IMG/VR virus record: IMGVR_UViG_3300037246_000495
Span: 1-55,128 of that record
Direction: 5' to 3' (one strand)
Length of the DNA: 55,128 nt
Origin: a virus
Shown: positions 1 to 9,240 of the stretch, piece after piece
Layout: every line of letters starts with the position of its first letter
Numbering within the stretch: the first letter of the stretch is position 1
Notes under the pieces: model-generated
What the model was told of the DNA's origin: nothing
The model's database searches: none
Seen by the model: only the letters and a program-made list of their open reading frames with translations
Made by a program: the position numbers and the translations under genes

Positions 1-127
1 ACCTTAGGTTTGCCATCTTCGAAAGTCTCGTTAATGGTTCTCCTTTGTGCTGCTGTTAATAGCGCTGTAAATGTTGGCTTTTCAATACCCCAATCAGGCT
101 CGGCCAAATCATTAACTAATATATCCT
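1..127. repeat. Direct terminal repeat, left copy (assembly overlap of a circular genome)
   Basis: Bases 1-127 are identical to 55002-55128. A 127-base exact overlap is what an assembler leaves when it closes a circular or circularly permuted molecule (127 is a common k-mer size). It lies inside a tail gene, not at a packaging site, so it is probably not a physical terminus. The unit genome is 55,001 bp. Confidence 0.95.
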
Positions 128-2549
128 GACCTTCTGCAACCTCAAAAGTTTCCGTTGATAACTTCGACACTAAGGTACTAACTTTCTCTGTATTTGTGAA
201 AGTTAGCTTCGTGTTAAGCTTATCATCTAAATATGCTCTTATTACATAACCCCAAGCCTTTAATGCTCTTGCTGGCGTTCTTAATATATTGTAAGAGTCA
301 TTCGAGTTGGCAATGCCAGTGATTGAATCAAAACCCTCTGTTGTTCTGGCTATGTATTTAGCAGTATCACTTGCATAAATATCATCTATTATATATTTAT
401 TAATACCTGTTGAGTTGTTTAAAAAGTCAGTATTAAACGACAACTCTATAAAGTTAATATTTTCAAGTGGAACATTTGATGAGATTTCAAACGCCGTCAT
501 TGATTGAAGTTGGGATTCTAAAACACCTTTTATTGATTGCGTATTTATATTGACTAAATCATCAACCCAATCGCCATTTGAATTAAGATATTTAATTGAA
601 TTATCATTTAATCTTGCTGTAATTCTGCATGTTGGTGTGAACGTCAATTCATCACTACTAATAACAGCGAAAGAAAACGATAAAATAATAGTATCAATTG
701 CTGTTAGATTTTGACTCATGACGACTTGACCATCATTATCTTGATCAAGAATAAATTTATTATTCCCCAACAATAAACCGGTGCTTATGCCTGACGTTAT
801 AGACCAATCAGTCGTACCTTGGTCGGCGTTTGGGTTTAGGACAGCATTTGAATTCCGGTTATCAACAACATCAATTAAGAAATTAATATCGTCATACTTT
901 GTATTTGTAGTTGGTTTATTCTCTCTACTCAACTCTACACTTCTAGCTTTATTAATTAAAGCATTTGAGGCTGAATATTTACTAATTTTACGAAGTGCGC
1001 TCTTGACAGTTGTTATTGCATTAGCCCAGAATGATTTAGTGTTATAATCAGAGAATCCATTTAGTATATCATCAGATTCAAATTTAGTATATCCAAATTC
1101 TAATTCATTATCTATTAAGTCTGTGTTAAATTCTTCCTCAATCTCCGTTGCATTATCAATAGTCAGTACAATTCTAGTATCGAAAAAATATTTCAATTCC
1201 TCGATACGAAAAACCTTTTCGCCATTAATAGCTTCTATGCCCATTCCAATAGGTCGCTTCATACTAACAGCCGAGAATAAATCTTTTAATGAAATAGATA
1301 GCGGAGATATTGGTTCTGTTGATGTGACTCTACTAGTCATTGGAAAGCCCCTAATGTTAGCACCGTTAGTTATCGCTAATAAAGAATCTTCACCGTTGAA
1401 CGTATAACTTCTAGGCTCCGAATTCTGACGACCAAACAAAGTACTATAAAATGGATTATTCCCACCTGTTATTTTCTGACCTATTCTTGCAAATGCCTCA
1501 TGAACCAAAGTGGTCTGAACGTTTATCTGTATGGTCGTGTCTGTTTGTGTTGCTATGGAGAAATCTATAATCGTGCCATTCGCAAACATACCCCCAGCCG
1601 TCCCCTCTTTCATTAATCCTATTTGGATATAGCTGTTTTGAGGTATGATTTCAGATATATTTATCTCTCCAACACAACTAAAAGCATCACCTAAAAATCC
1701 TGATGATATTAATGTTTTAACAATCGGTATATCCACTGACGTTGTGATAATGTCAGAATTATTTATAATAAATAAAGTCACGACTATATTATCAGGATCG
1801 CCACCTATACCAGGACCTATTTGAAAATCAACACTGCCCTGCATTTCTATATTTGCATCCGCATTTGTTGAGTTAATATAGAAAGCGCCACCAACACTTT
1901 TGAATTCATTCGAATTACTCTTTACATTATCATCGTTTGAATCTCCTTTTATTAGAATCGGTATAATCGGGTCTCTGTCCTCGTTTGAGAAGTATGTCAA
2001 GTCTCTATTCGAACTCATTAACGAGCTTAAGAAATCTATTCTTTCTGGCAATGTAACTCTTTGTATTTCGTTTGAGAATCCTGGAATTAGCTTATCATCT
2101 AAATCGGTGTACTCTTCTGATTCAGTTCTTTTAGTTGTGATTATATCAACATCTTCACGATTCAAAAGCTTATCCTCGAAAGAACTATCTACTAACGGGA
2201 TGTTTATTTTTAACCTACTAGAATCTTTACCTATTAATTTTAAATTACCCCTAAATAATTCAAAGTTTGAATAAGTTGAAAAATCTTCCTCCCATATGAT
2301 AACCGCTATTTCGGCTTCAAAGCCTTGCGTTGCAATGACTCTTTCAATAAATGCTTTACCTTCTTTAACGAATCCCAGCTTATTAATGGCATACTTCCTT
2401 AATATACCATTGTAAAATTTAGAACGTGTGTAAGAATAGCCGCTTTTATCCCAACCGTCAGGGGCATGATAAAGGCGAATAGTTCCCTCGGATGCGTTCT
2501 GAAGAAAGAATGTTAATTGTCGTGATGTATTTTTAAATTGAACTGTCAT
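1..2549 (-). CDS. Large tail/baseplate-type structural protein, N-terminal 849 codons (gene continues across the circle junction)
   Basis: An open frame runs from ATG at 2547-2549 down to base 1 with no stop. It continues in the same frame in the segment ending at 54788, giving 2763 nt and 920 aa. The start overlaps the tape-measure stop as ATGA, so the two are translationally coupled. The N-terminus begins MTVQFKNTSRQLTFFLQ and the body is beta-rich and Asn/Ser/Thr-rich with no transmembrane segment. Position directly after the tape measure is where siphoviruses encode distal tail or baseplate hub proteins. I see no enzymatic motif, so the role comes from position. Family not recognised. Confidence 0.85.
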   Translation of the reverse strand, partial: MTVQFKNTSRQLTFFLQNASEGTIRLYHAPDGWDKSGYSYTRSKFYNGILRKYAINKLGFVKEGKAFIERVIATQGFEAEIAVIIWEEDFSTYSNFELFRGNLKLIGKDSSRLKINIPLVDSSFEDKLLNREDVDIITTKRTESEEYTDLDDKLIPGFSNEIQRVTLPERIDFLSSLMSSNRDLTYFSNEDRDPIIPILIKGDSNDDNVKSNSNEFKSVGGAFYINSTNADANIEMQGSVDFQIGPGIGGDPDNIVVTLFIINNSDIITTSVDIPIVKTLISSGFLGDAFSCVGEINISEIIPQNSYIQIGLMKEGTAGGMFANGTIIDFSIATQTDTTIQINVQTTLVHEAFARIGQKITGGNNPFYSTLFGRQNSEPRSYTFNGEDSLLAITNGANIRGFPMTSRVTSTEPISPLSISLKDLFSAVSMKRPIGMGIEAINGEKVFRIEELKYFFDTRIVLTIDNATEIEEEFNTDLIDNELEFGYTKFESDDILNGFSDYNTKSFWANAITTVKSALRKISKYSASNALINKARSVELSRENKPTTNTKYDDINFLIDVVDNRNSNAVLNPNADQGTTDWSITSGISTGLLLGNNKFILDQDNDGQVVMSQNLTAIDTIILSFSFAVISSDELTFTPTCRITARLNDNSIKYLNSNGDWVDDLVNINTQSIKGVLESQLQSMTAFEISSNVPLENINFIELSFNTDFLNNSTGINKYIIDDIYASDTAKYIARTTEGFDSITGIANSNDSYNILRTPARALKAWGYVIRAYLDDKLNTKLTFTNTEKVSTLVSKLSTETFEVAEGQDILVNDLAEPDWGIEKPTFTALLTAAQRRTINETFEDGKPK

Positions 2550-5500
2550 TCTGCCATTCTATTAATATGCTTAGTATGATTCTTTTTAATTCGACCACCT
2601 TGTCTTGTGATTATCATTCCATCTATTATAGAAGATCGTGCGTTTTGCTTGACTGCTTTTGTATTTTTCTTTAGTTCGCTAACTATTCCAGCATCACTAA
2701 AATTAAAACTCTGGCCTTTACTCCCTATCTCTGCAAGTCTTTCTTTAACCTGACTGTTTGGTACAATCTCAGCACCTTTTAAATCAGAGTAGTAAGTCTG
2801 ACTGTGTGGCGTTAAGAATGGATCACTCCCTTTAGGAATAATAAGCTCTTGCCCTTTCTCAGCCGTTGAAACTATTCCCCCAGGAGCACTATTTGTTCCT
2901 TTAAAGAATTTAGGAATCGGAGTAGCTAAAACCGCTGCCGTTTGTATTGCTCCAGCTGCTGCATTTAATACTACTAGCGGAGCACCTAACGGTAGCGGTA
3001 CTAGTGCAAGTGACTTTATTATTGCTACCGCTGTATTTATGGCTATATTCGCAATTGCTGCGGCTTTCTCTGCTTTAGCTTGCTTAGTTTTAACGGCTGC
3101 TATCTTGGCGGCTGACTCTTTCTCTATTACTGCCTTCTCAGCTTCTGATGTTGCTAGAATTGCCTTTTTCCTGTTCGATGCCTCCTCTTCTTTTATAACA
3201 CCTTTTTCTAAATCCTCATCTACTTTTGCTATATCCTCTTGTGTTTGCTCGTCTAATATTTCCAAATCCTCTTCCCTTCGTTCATCTAAAAGGTCCAATT
3301 CTTCATCTCTTCTTTGGCTTGACGCCTCAAGCAGTATGTCTGTAATAGCTTGCGCTCCTTGGGCTGAGAGATCCACGATAGCATCCTTTACCATTCGCTC
3401 AATTGCAATCTTCTCATCAGCTGCTTTTTTAGCTTGACTTATAGCAAAACTAGCGTTAGATTTATTTAATCCTCTTAATTCAGCATCTAAAGCTTTCTTT
3501 CTTTTTAGAAACTCATCATCAGTTGATTTATCCTCAGCTTCAACATCCTTATCAAGCATCACCTCAAACCTTGAGGCTTCGGCCTGCTCTTTCGTTTGGT
3601 CGTCTCTGAATTTCTTCATGACCTTTGCACTCTTCTCAGTCGATTTCAGTATTGCTTTTACGCTCTGTTCTTGGAATGCGGAAAACTTTTTATCGAATTC
3701 AATATCATCAAGACTATCTTCTATATCAATAAGTCCCTGTATAAACTCATCAACACCAGTCGTTACGGCGCCAGCACCAAATATTCTATTGTATCTATCC
3801 GTATAAGCCTGTACGGCGTCACTAGCCTTCTGTGTTGCCCTTTCTTCATCTCGCTGGGCGGCTGTTAACTCTCTAATTGCATCGTTGAATAGTCCAGTTT
3901 GCGTTCTGAATTTAGCCATCTCTAATTGAGATTTTCCAAAACCACTGATCTGGTCAGCCAAAGCGACTTTTGCACTTTTTAATTTATCCTCTAAAGGGAT
4001 TGAGGAAAGAACAATACTGTCAATAGTTTTCTTAAATTCACCGCCTACTTTATTGGCTTTCTCTTGTGTTCTGAATAATAAACTTCGAGCATTATCTTCC
4101 TTCTTCAATCGTTCCTCTAGGGCTTGACTAGCTTCAATATTTGCCTCTGACTTTAAAACCTCAGTTTCGGATAGTGCTAATTTTTTAATTAAAGTCTGAT
4201 TGTATTTTTCAAGATTCCCTCTTAATGTTATGATGCTAACATTTTCAAAATCTATATTTTCAATTACTTCTGGTGCTATATCTTGTAATTCTTCATAAAT
4301 CTCATTCCTCCTAGTGAGTGTAGTGTTCGCATTAGTAAGCTCAATTGCCAGCTTATTGACATTTAATTGCTCTTCTTTCAATAACTCTGCATTCCCGATC
4401 TTAGCAAACTCGCTTAGTGCTGAAACTATGTTCGTGAATCCCTGAGTTACAGATCTTAAAGCAGGTGTTAATTGTTCACCTAAATTAATTGCTAATCCTT
4501 GCATTGCAGACGTAGCTTTATCTGTATCGCCTTTAAGATTATCAATCATTATCTCAGCCATTCTAGCAGCTGAGCCGCCAGCCATCTCATAGGATCTTGT
4601 TAGTTTGTCGGCTGCCTCCTGATTGGTTGCTAATACTACGGCTACAGTAGCACCACGCTTTCCGAACAGTTCGAATGCTCTTGCTGATTTATTTGAAGCT
4701 GAATTTATATCGTTCATGGCCTCCTCGAACGTTAAGCCATGCTTTGTCAAATCTAAATAAACGTTCCTTAATCCAGTACCAGCGGTAGAGGCGTCTATAT
4801 TTCTATCGACAAGTACAGACAATTGAGCTGTCATTCTCTCGACAGATACACCCATTTCGTCTAATGTAGGAGCCGCCGCTGATGCTGCTGTCTCGAATTT
4901 AGCTAAATCTAAAGCTGAACTACTGAATGACTTAGCCATTATATCCGTAAGCTCCTGAGTATCTTCAGCATCTTTGTTGAATGCTTTGAGCGTGCCAGCT
5001 GCTACCTTTGCGGATTGTGCCAAATCCTCACCCGTTGCAATTGATAATTCCAATATTGCATTTGTAGAGTTGATTATCTGTTTTGGCGAGAATCCAATCT
5101 TCGAAAGCTCGATTTGAAGCATGGCCGCATCTTTGGCTGTCTTTTGGGTTTGTTCTCCTAGAAATTTAGCTTGATCTCTTAGTGCTCTATACTCTTTAGC
5201 CGTAGCTCCTGAAATAGCCGCAACTTTAGCCATTGAAGCTTCGAACTCAATAGATATTCTTATTGCAGATCCTAACGCTTTAACTAATCCAGCGATACCA
5301 CCAATAAGACCAAGTGCTCCAAATAATGATTTGGCCGCACCGATTACACCCTCTTTGTACCTACCTATATTATTCTTCGCTTTTGTTAATGCATCCGCAT
5401 TTTTATTTAAGAATGCATTATTAGCGTTTATCCTAGTATTTAGAGTTTTTATCTTTCTTGCTCCATCTTCAGTTGTTGCGTTTATATCTCTTCTGGCTTT

Positions 5501-6064
5501 TCTTAATGCTTTATTTTGATTTAATGCATCTTGCTCAGTCTTTACTTCTTTATTAAGAGCGGCTACCAGATCTTTCTCCGCTTGCTGCTGCTTTGCTATA
5601 ATAGCCAATGCTTTTTGCCTTTGATTCTCCAAAGATTTAGCCGCAGCCGTTTGCTCCCTTATTACCTTCTCTGCCTTTTTCCTCTCCGTATTGGTTTTCT
5701 TTAATGCCTCCTTAGACGCCTTTTCTCCAGTTATGCTTTCCTTTACGGCTGCATTTACTTTCTTTAATTCTATTTGAGACTTCGTTAGTGATAAAACAGC
5801 CTGCGATCTAGCTTTATCAAGCTTAGCATGAGTTGCTAGTTGGGCGTTTCTAATTCGTTCAGCTTCAACCTCAACCGCAGTTAATTGCTTTTTCTTCTTA
5901 GCTACATTATCATCAGACGTTGCAATTTTAGCATTTGTAGCTATTATTTTTTCACGCGATTCGGCGAATTTATCTAAAGCGCCAACAGCCTTAAGTATCT
6001 CGTCAGTTAAAAGCTTAACGTTTTCAATTGACTTCTTTGATATAACATCTTGAACTACTGCCAT
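2546..6064 (-). CDS. Tail tape measure protein
   Basis: 1172 aa. Residues 1-240 are Lys/Ala/Glu-rich coiled coil. A short hydrophobic stretch lies at about 245-270. Residues about 275-480 match the TP901-type tape-measure core (PhageMin_Tail): helical, Ala-rich, with the FEASMAKVAAISGAT entry and the AGTGLRN stretch typical of the family. Further coiled coil follows, then a hydrophobic segment at about 995-1060. The family sets tail length and helps DNA pass into the cell. At about 0.15 nm per residue it predicts a tail near 170-180 nm, hence a siphovirus (inference). Its start touches the stop of the upstream gene and its stop overlaps the next start. Confidence 0.93.
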   Translation of the reverse strand: MAVVQDVISKKSIENVKLLTDEILKAVGALDKFAESREKIIATNAKIATSDDNVAKKKKQLTAVEVEAERIRNAQLATHAKLDKARSQAVLSLTKSQIELKKVNAAVKESITGEKASKEALKKTNTERKKAEKVIREQTAAAKSLENQRQKALAIIAKQQQAEKDLVAALNKEVKTEQDALNQNKALRKARRDINATTEDGARKIKTLNTRINANNAFLNKNADALTKAKNNIGRYKEGVIGAAKSLFGALGLIGGIAGLVKALGSAIRISIEFEASMAKVAAISGATAKEYRALRDQAKFLGEQTQKTAKDAAMLQIELSKIGFSPKQIINSTNAILELSIATGEDLAQSAKVAAGTLKAFNKDAEDTQELTDIMAKSFSSSALDLAKFETAASAAAPTLDEMGVSVERMTAQLSVLVDRNIDASTAGTGLRNVYLDLTKHGLTFEEAMNDINSASNKSARAFELFGKRGATVAVVLATNQEAADKLTRSYEMAGGSAARMAEIMIDNLKGDTDKATSAMQGLAINLGEQLTPALRSVTQGFTNIVSALSEFAKIGNAELLKEEQLNVNKLAIELTNANTTLTRRNEIYEELQDIAPEVIENIDFENVSIITLRGNLEKYNQTLIKKLALSETEVLKSEANIEASQALEERLKKEDNARSLLFRTQEKANKVGGEFKKTIDSIVLSSIPLEDKLKSAKVALADQISGFGKSQLEMAKFRTQTGLFNDAIRELTAAQRDEERATQKASDAVQAYTDRYNRIFGAGAVTTGVDEFIQGLIDIEDSLDDIEFDKKFSAFQEQSVKAILKSTEKSAKVMKKFRDDQTKEQAEASRFEVMLDKDVEAEDKSTDDEFLKRKKALDAELRGLNKSNASFAISQAKKAADEKIAIERMVKDAIVDLSAQGAQAITDILLEASSQRRDEELDLLDERREEDLEILDEQTQEDIAKVDEDLEKGVIKEEEASNRKKAILATSEAEKAVIEKESAAKIAAVKTKQAKAEKAAAIANIAINTAVAIIKSLALVPLPLGAPLVVLNAAAGAIQTAAVLATPIPKFFKGTNSAPGGIVSTAEKGQELIIPKGSDPFLTPHSQTYYSDLKGAEIVPNSQVKERLAEIGSKGQSFNFSDAGIVSELKKNTKAVKQNARSSIIDGMIITRQGGRIKKNHTKHINRMAE

Positions 6065-6753
6065 TATTGCATATTTTTTGTTTTATTCCACTTAGCCACG
6101 GCTTTTTTATATCTATCAGCCAAATTCGATACTTTCATTCTTCTGTCGAAATATCCCTTCTCTGGCTCAACAGCCTCTATAGTGTCAATGTGCGATTCTA
6201 ATATAATATCATCCTTGCCACTTTCAGATTCAGTATCCTTCTTAGGCAATCTTTCTTTTATTTTATATTCAAGTCGCGTAATCTCACTATTAATCGGTGC
6301 TAACACTTCCTTTATCTGATCGGCTTGCAACTCTCCATGCTCTTTATATTCGGGCATAGACATTGCTTTCTCCTCTTTATTGGTTTTACATTCAACAACC
6401 GTTGGGTAGTTACCAAACAGTACCTTATATTCCTTTTGCGCCCTGATCAATAGTCTTATTTTCTCAGGGGAGTCCTTCACTGTGTAAAGCAAACTCATTC
6501 GTTCTTTAAGATTTGTGACTTTAGCCATCTTAAAAGTTAGACTATTAATTAAAATCTTATTGTCTATCTCTCCAGACACATTACTATCACTACTAAATAA
6601 TTCCCTAAGCTGTGCTCCGAACACCTCAAAAGCTGCTGTTGCTTTCTTTAATGATGTTCCATTATCTCTGTACATCATTAAATAATCCTTGTCCATTATC
6701 ATTTGCTGACAATCTTCAACGGACATAGTGTAAATATTGTGGTATTTGGTCAT
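6064..6753 (-). CDS. Gene before the tape measure; tail assembly chaperone position
   Basis: 229 aa, charged and mostly helical, without membrane segments. It shares one base with the tape-measure start and sits where siphoviruses encode tail assembly chaperones. I do not recognise the family and see no slippery heptamer with a second frame, so the chaperone role is positional only. Its promoter is visible: TATCTTTG at 6779-6786, 11 nt from the palindrome at 6797-6812, leaving a leader of about 20 nt. Confidence 0.75.
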   Translation of the reverse strand: MTKYHNIYTMSVEDCQQMIMDKDYLMMYRDNGTSLKKATAAFEVFGAQLRELFSSDSNVSGEIDNKILINSLTFKMAKVTNLKERMSLLYTVKDSPEKIRLLIRAQKEYKVLFGNYPTVVECKTNKEEKAMSMPEYKEHGELQADQIKEVLAPINSEITRLEYKIKERLPKKDTESESGKDDIILESHIDTIEAVEPEKGYFDRRMKVSNLADRYKKAVAKWNKTKNMQ

Positions 6754-6778
6754 ACGAGCTTAATTGTTTGATATAAGT

Positions 6779-6812
6779 CAAAGATACAAAAAATATCATG
6801 TTGTATAACATG
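6779..6812 (-). promoter_or_regulatory. Promoter for the tail operon, palindrome in the -33 region
   Basis: On the minus strand the -7 box TATCTTTG (6779-6786) lies 11 nt after the palindrome CATGTTATACAACATG (complement of 6797-6812). The palindrome therefore covers the -33 region. The same palindrome faces the plus-strand gene at 6879 with a 33-nt spacing, so the two genes share one site. Confidence 0.7.
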
Positions 6813-6852
6813 TTAATGCATTCGCCTATTAAATACGCACATAGTAATTTAG
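6797..6852 (+). promoter_or_regulatory. Palindrome + N33 + -7 box, promoter for the first plus cassette
   Basis: CATGTTGTATAACATG at 6797-6812, then exactly 33 nt after its CAT, then TAATTTAG at 6845-6852 (one mismatch to TAnnTTTG). The start codon at 6879 follows about 26 nt later. Confidence 0.75.
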
Positions 6853-6878
6853 CTATAATTATAATTTAAAATAAAACC

Positions 6879-7412
6879 ATGAAACGACAAAGATACGCTA
6901 TTAACGAAGTAGAGATAAAACAACTACTCGAATTAGTAGAGGGGAATGATAAGGCGGAAGATATTTTATTCCAAATAACTCACAGAAGACCACTTAATAA
7001 TAAAAAGAAATCAAAAAAGAAGCCAATTAAGAAAGGTCAGGAATTAACTATTGAATTGTTAGAAACATCAGCGCTTGCCATTAGAAAAAATCTAATCATA
7101 AATCAGACCGCATCAGAAAAGCGATTCAAGGCAATGCTTAAGATGTGCGAAATTAACTATGAATTTCAAAAGATATTCTACACACTGACTGATTTTAAGA
7201 AGTATTGCGTTGTAGATTTTTATATTCCTGATAAGAATATCGTAATTGAAATAGATGGAGGCGTACATGACACCGCCAGAAATAAAGCTGAAGATTCGAA
7301 GCGGTCCAGATTGTTAAGACGAATGTTTAAAGTGGAAATAATAAGAGTTAATAATTATCAGCTTTCAAATACTGAGGAGTGTATGCGATTCATAGAGACA
7401 CGATTAGAGTAA
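6879..7412 (+). CDS. DUF559/Vsr-like PD-(D/E)XK endonuclease
   Basis: 177 aa. The N-terminal 70 residues are basic (runs such as KKKSKKKPIKK), probably DNA-contacting. From about residue 85 comes a very-short-patch-repair/DUF559-like nuclease core. It has a conserved Glu in ASEKRF, then VVDFYIPDKNIVIEIDGG (Asp and ExD of the PD-(D/E)XK site), and a C-terminal EIIRVNNYQL strand. Such proteins nick or cut DNA. It is the first gene of a plus-strand cassette that interrupts the tail operon. Function in the phage (homing, host DNA attack or repair) is unknown. Confidence 0.8.
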   Translation: MKRQRYAINEVEIKQLLELVEGNDKAEDILFQITHRRPLNNKKKSKKKPIKKGQELTIELLETSALAIRKNLIINQTASEKRFKAMLKMCEINYEFQKIFYTLTDFKKYCVVDFYIPDKNIVIEIDGGVHDTARNKAEDSKRSRLLRRMFKVEIIRVNNYQLSNTEECMRFIETRLE

Positions 7413-7421
7413 TTTCTTAAA

Positions 7422-7478
7422 CATGTTGTAGAGCATACTATATTATTTCTTAGTGTTATTATTAATAGCGTAATTTGT
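7422..7478 (+). promoter_or_regulatory. Palindrome + N34 + -7 box
   Basis: CATGTTGTAGAGCAT at 7422-7436, 34 nt, then TAATTTGT from 7471. It precedes the gene at 7512. Confidence 0.7.
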
Positions 7479-7511
7479 TGAAGTATTAATCTAGCAAAAA
7501 CTAAACAGAAA

Positions 7512-8267
7512 ATGGAAGAAAGAAAATTAAACTTCACACGAAATGACGATCAAACACCTGTAAAGATCACATCTGAATTAAAGAAAAAAGCTAAGAAAGC
7601 TTATGATACAATGAACCTGAACCTCCATTTTATGATGGAGCAATTAGGAAAGAATGAATTGAATGAGGGTATGAAAGAAACTCATTTGGGTTTAATAGAG
7701 CATTACACAAGTGACTTCTGTGATTTATTTGGTTATGAAAGCATTCAAAAGAAAGCAATCAAAGAACGCCACGCTGAGGTTCGAGGATTAAATGAAGAGA
7801 ATAGAAGCTTACGCAAGCAGCTAGGTGAAAAGATTACTAATGAGGATTTAAGAGAAAGGGTTAAGAACATAGAGGCTAAATTTAATTTCTGGTGGAACTC
7901 AGAAGGGTTTGGACATTGCCGTGATATTAATATTACTGGATATGGTGGTTTAGTTGTTGAGCTTTCTGGAATGATCACAGAAGATTACAGAAGTAGAAGA
8001 GGTAAGCTTGATACGGAAGAGAAAAAGATTGATCACCTTCGTAAATTAGGCTTTGAGTGCGCCGATGATGATGGTAGATTTGTAATTGCAAATGATGCCA
8101 ACATAGAATCACTTAGAAAACTTCTTATTGGTAAATTTCCAAGTGCTTCGATTTGGGAGATCGAAACAAATTACAGAAAAGGAAAGTCTGATTTTCGTAA
8201 AATAAAAATCATGATCAGAAATCTAGATGATCTTGATAGTGTTGTGTTAGATGAGAGAGAAGATTAA
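7512..8267 (+). CDS. Unknown protein with central coiled coil
   Basis: 251 aa, soluble and charged. Residues about 85-125 form a short coiled coil (ERHAEVRGLNEENRSLRKQL). The C-terminal half is alpha/beta with a possible small nucleic-acid-binding fold, but I recognise no family. It has its own palindrome promoter, and a hairpin follows it at 8277-8302. Confidence 0.75.
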   Translation: MEERKLNFTRNDDQTPVKITSELKKKAKKAYDTMNLNLHFMMEQLGKNELNEGMKETHLGLIEHYTSDFCDLFGYESIQKKAIKERHAEVRGLNEENRSLRKQLGEKITNEDLRERVKNIEAKFNFWWNSEGFGHCRDINITGYGGLVVELSGMITEDYRSRRGKLDTEEKKIDHLRKLGFECADDDGRFVIANDANIESLRKLLIGKFPSASIWEIETNYRKGKSDFRKIKIMIRNLDDLDSVVLDERED

Positions 8268-8276
8268 TTAAATAAG

Positions 8277-8302
8277 GCCAACGGTATTAATTTATCGTTG
8301 GC
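8277..8302 (+). terminator. Hairpin after the 7512 gene, weak terminator or leader structure
   Basis: GCCAACG (8277-8283) pairs with CGTTGGC (8296-8302) over a 12-nt loop. No T-run follows, so termination would be inefficient. A hairpin with nearly the same stem (GCCAACC/GGTTGGC) stands at the other end of the radical SAM unit. Confidence 0.45.
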
Positions 8303-8358
8303 TATGCCCTGCAATACCCAATAAAAGTTTCATGCTAATTATTGAAACCTTAGATTTG
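8303..8358 (+). promoter_or_regulatory. Promoter of the radical SAM unit with a degenerate palindrome
   Basis: TAGATTTG at 8351-8358 is a perfect TAnnTTTG -7 box, with GTTTC about 20 nt upstream as -33. The 15 bases that end exactly 33 nt before it (8303-8317, TATGCCCTGCAATAC) match the palindrome at only about 9 positions. It may be a weak version of the regulon site. Confidence 0.55.
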
Positions 8359-8383
8359 TATTAACTAATTAAAACTATAAATT

Positions 8384-9130
8384 ATGCTTTCTGTAAATAA
8401 TCCGAACCTATCAGTAATAATGCCAGTAGGTTGTAATGCTAAATGTGAATTTTGCTATTGGGAAAAACGCTGTGGATTAACTGCTGATAGATTTAAATTT
8501 GTAGCTGATACATTGCCCGAGATGTTTAAGCAAGTGAGTATAACGGGAGGAGAGCCAACACTAAGTAATGAATTGATCGACTACTTAAAGATTGCTAGAA
8601 ATAGATTTGATAAAGTTGTGTTAAATACAAATGGGTATAAGCTAAATAAATCTCATTTTAAATTCTGTGATCATATTAATATTAGCAGACACCATTATGA
8701 TGACAAAGAGAATATCAAGGTGTTCAGATCAAGGAATATTCCCAATAGATATTTATTAGCTAAATTGTGCTCTTACGGAGATGTTACTTTAAATTGTGTT
8801 CTTCCTGATGGATTTAAAGATGTTGAGTTTGTGAATAAATACATATCATTTGCAAAATCAATAGGCGCAAAAGTGGCATTTAGAAAGCATTTTAATAATC
8901 TTGATGTGTTAACTGAGATTGATAAAGACGATACGTTAATAAACGAACACAGCTGTGGAGCATGTTTGCATCGAACCCATATAATGAATGGCGTTAATGT
9001 AACATTTAAGTATTCAGTAAAGGAAACGTGCGAGGCAATAGGTGGAATATATGAATTAATTCTTCAATCAAATGGTGATTTAACCTTTGATTGGGACGGT
9101 AATAATAAGTTAACTTACGAGGAGGAATAA
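8384..9130 (+). CDS. Radical SAM enzyme, candidate peptide maturase
   Basis: 248 aa. CxxxCxxC at Cys17, Cys21 and Cys24 (CNAKCEFCYW) should bind the SAM-cleaving [4Fe-4S] cluster, and GGEP at 55-58 is the SAM-binding GGE motif. A C-terminal Cys191-x2-Cys194 and Cys216 could bind an auxiliary cluster, as in MoaA/SPASM-like enzymes. The remaining body resembles radical SAM proteins seen in other phages (ISRHHYDD, CGACLHRTH), recalled from memory. No queuosine genes (FolE, QueD, QueC) are near, which argues against QueE. Two bases separate it from a 29-codon Cys/Gly-rich peptide gene, the arrangement of maturase plus precursor in RiPP systems. Substrate unproven. Confidence 0.88.
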   Translation: MLSVNNPNLSVIMPVGCNAKCEFCYWEKRCGLTADRFKFVADTLPEMFKQVSITGGEPTLSNELIDYLKIARNRFDKVVLNTNGYKLNKSHFKFCDHINISRHHYDDKENIKVFRSRNIPNRYLLAKLCSYGDVTLNCVLPDGFKDVEFVNKYISFAKSIGAKVAFRKHFNNLDVLTEIDKDDTLINEHSCGACLHRTHIMNGVNVTFKYSVKETCEAIGGIYELILQSNGDLTFDWDGNNKLTYEEE

Positions 9131-9132
9131 TT

Positions 9133-9222
9133 ATGTGGAAATTTAGAGGAAAAGAAGTATTAGTTTGTAATGATGACAATAAGCCAGGTTGTGGAGGTGG
9201 AGGTGGTTGTGGAAACTCCTAG
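9133..9222 (+). CDS. 29-aa Cys/Gly-rich peptide, candidate radical SAM substrate
   Basis: Begins MWKFRGKEVLVC and ends PGCGGGGGCGNS, so an 11-residue charged leader-like part is followed by Cys12, Cys20 and Cys26 around a five-Gly run. Only 2 nt separate it from the radical SAM stop. Upstream is AGGAGG with 7 nt spacing, a strong Shine-Dalgarno site that is rare in this genome. A terminator follows at 9241-9272, making a two-gene unit. The reading frame is short, but context, ribosome site and terminator support it. What the product does (toxin, signal, cofactor or lysogeny trait) cannot be told. Confidence 0.72.
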   Translation: MWKFRGKEVLVCNDDNKPGCGGGGGCGNS

Positions 9223-9240
9223 CTAAAAATACAACCCAAA

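Noticed and set aside
1-127. True direct terminal repeats of a linear virion
   Set aside because: The repeat lies inside a gene and equals an assembler k-mer length; circular overlap is the simpler explanation.
781-2274. Plus-strand ORFs opposite the large tail gene
   Set aside because: Shadows of the 920-codon minus-strand gene that spans the circle junction.
3039-3437. Plus-strand ORF of 132 codons inside the tape-measure gene
   Set aside because: Shadow of the minus-strand coiled-coil coding sequence; hydrophobic low-complexity translation and no start context.
8384-9130. QueE (7-carboxy-7-deazaguanine synthase) identity for the radical SAM gene
   Set aside because: No FolE, QueD or QueC genes nearby, and the protein carries extra C-terminal cysteines not expected in QueE.
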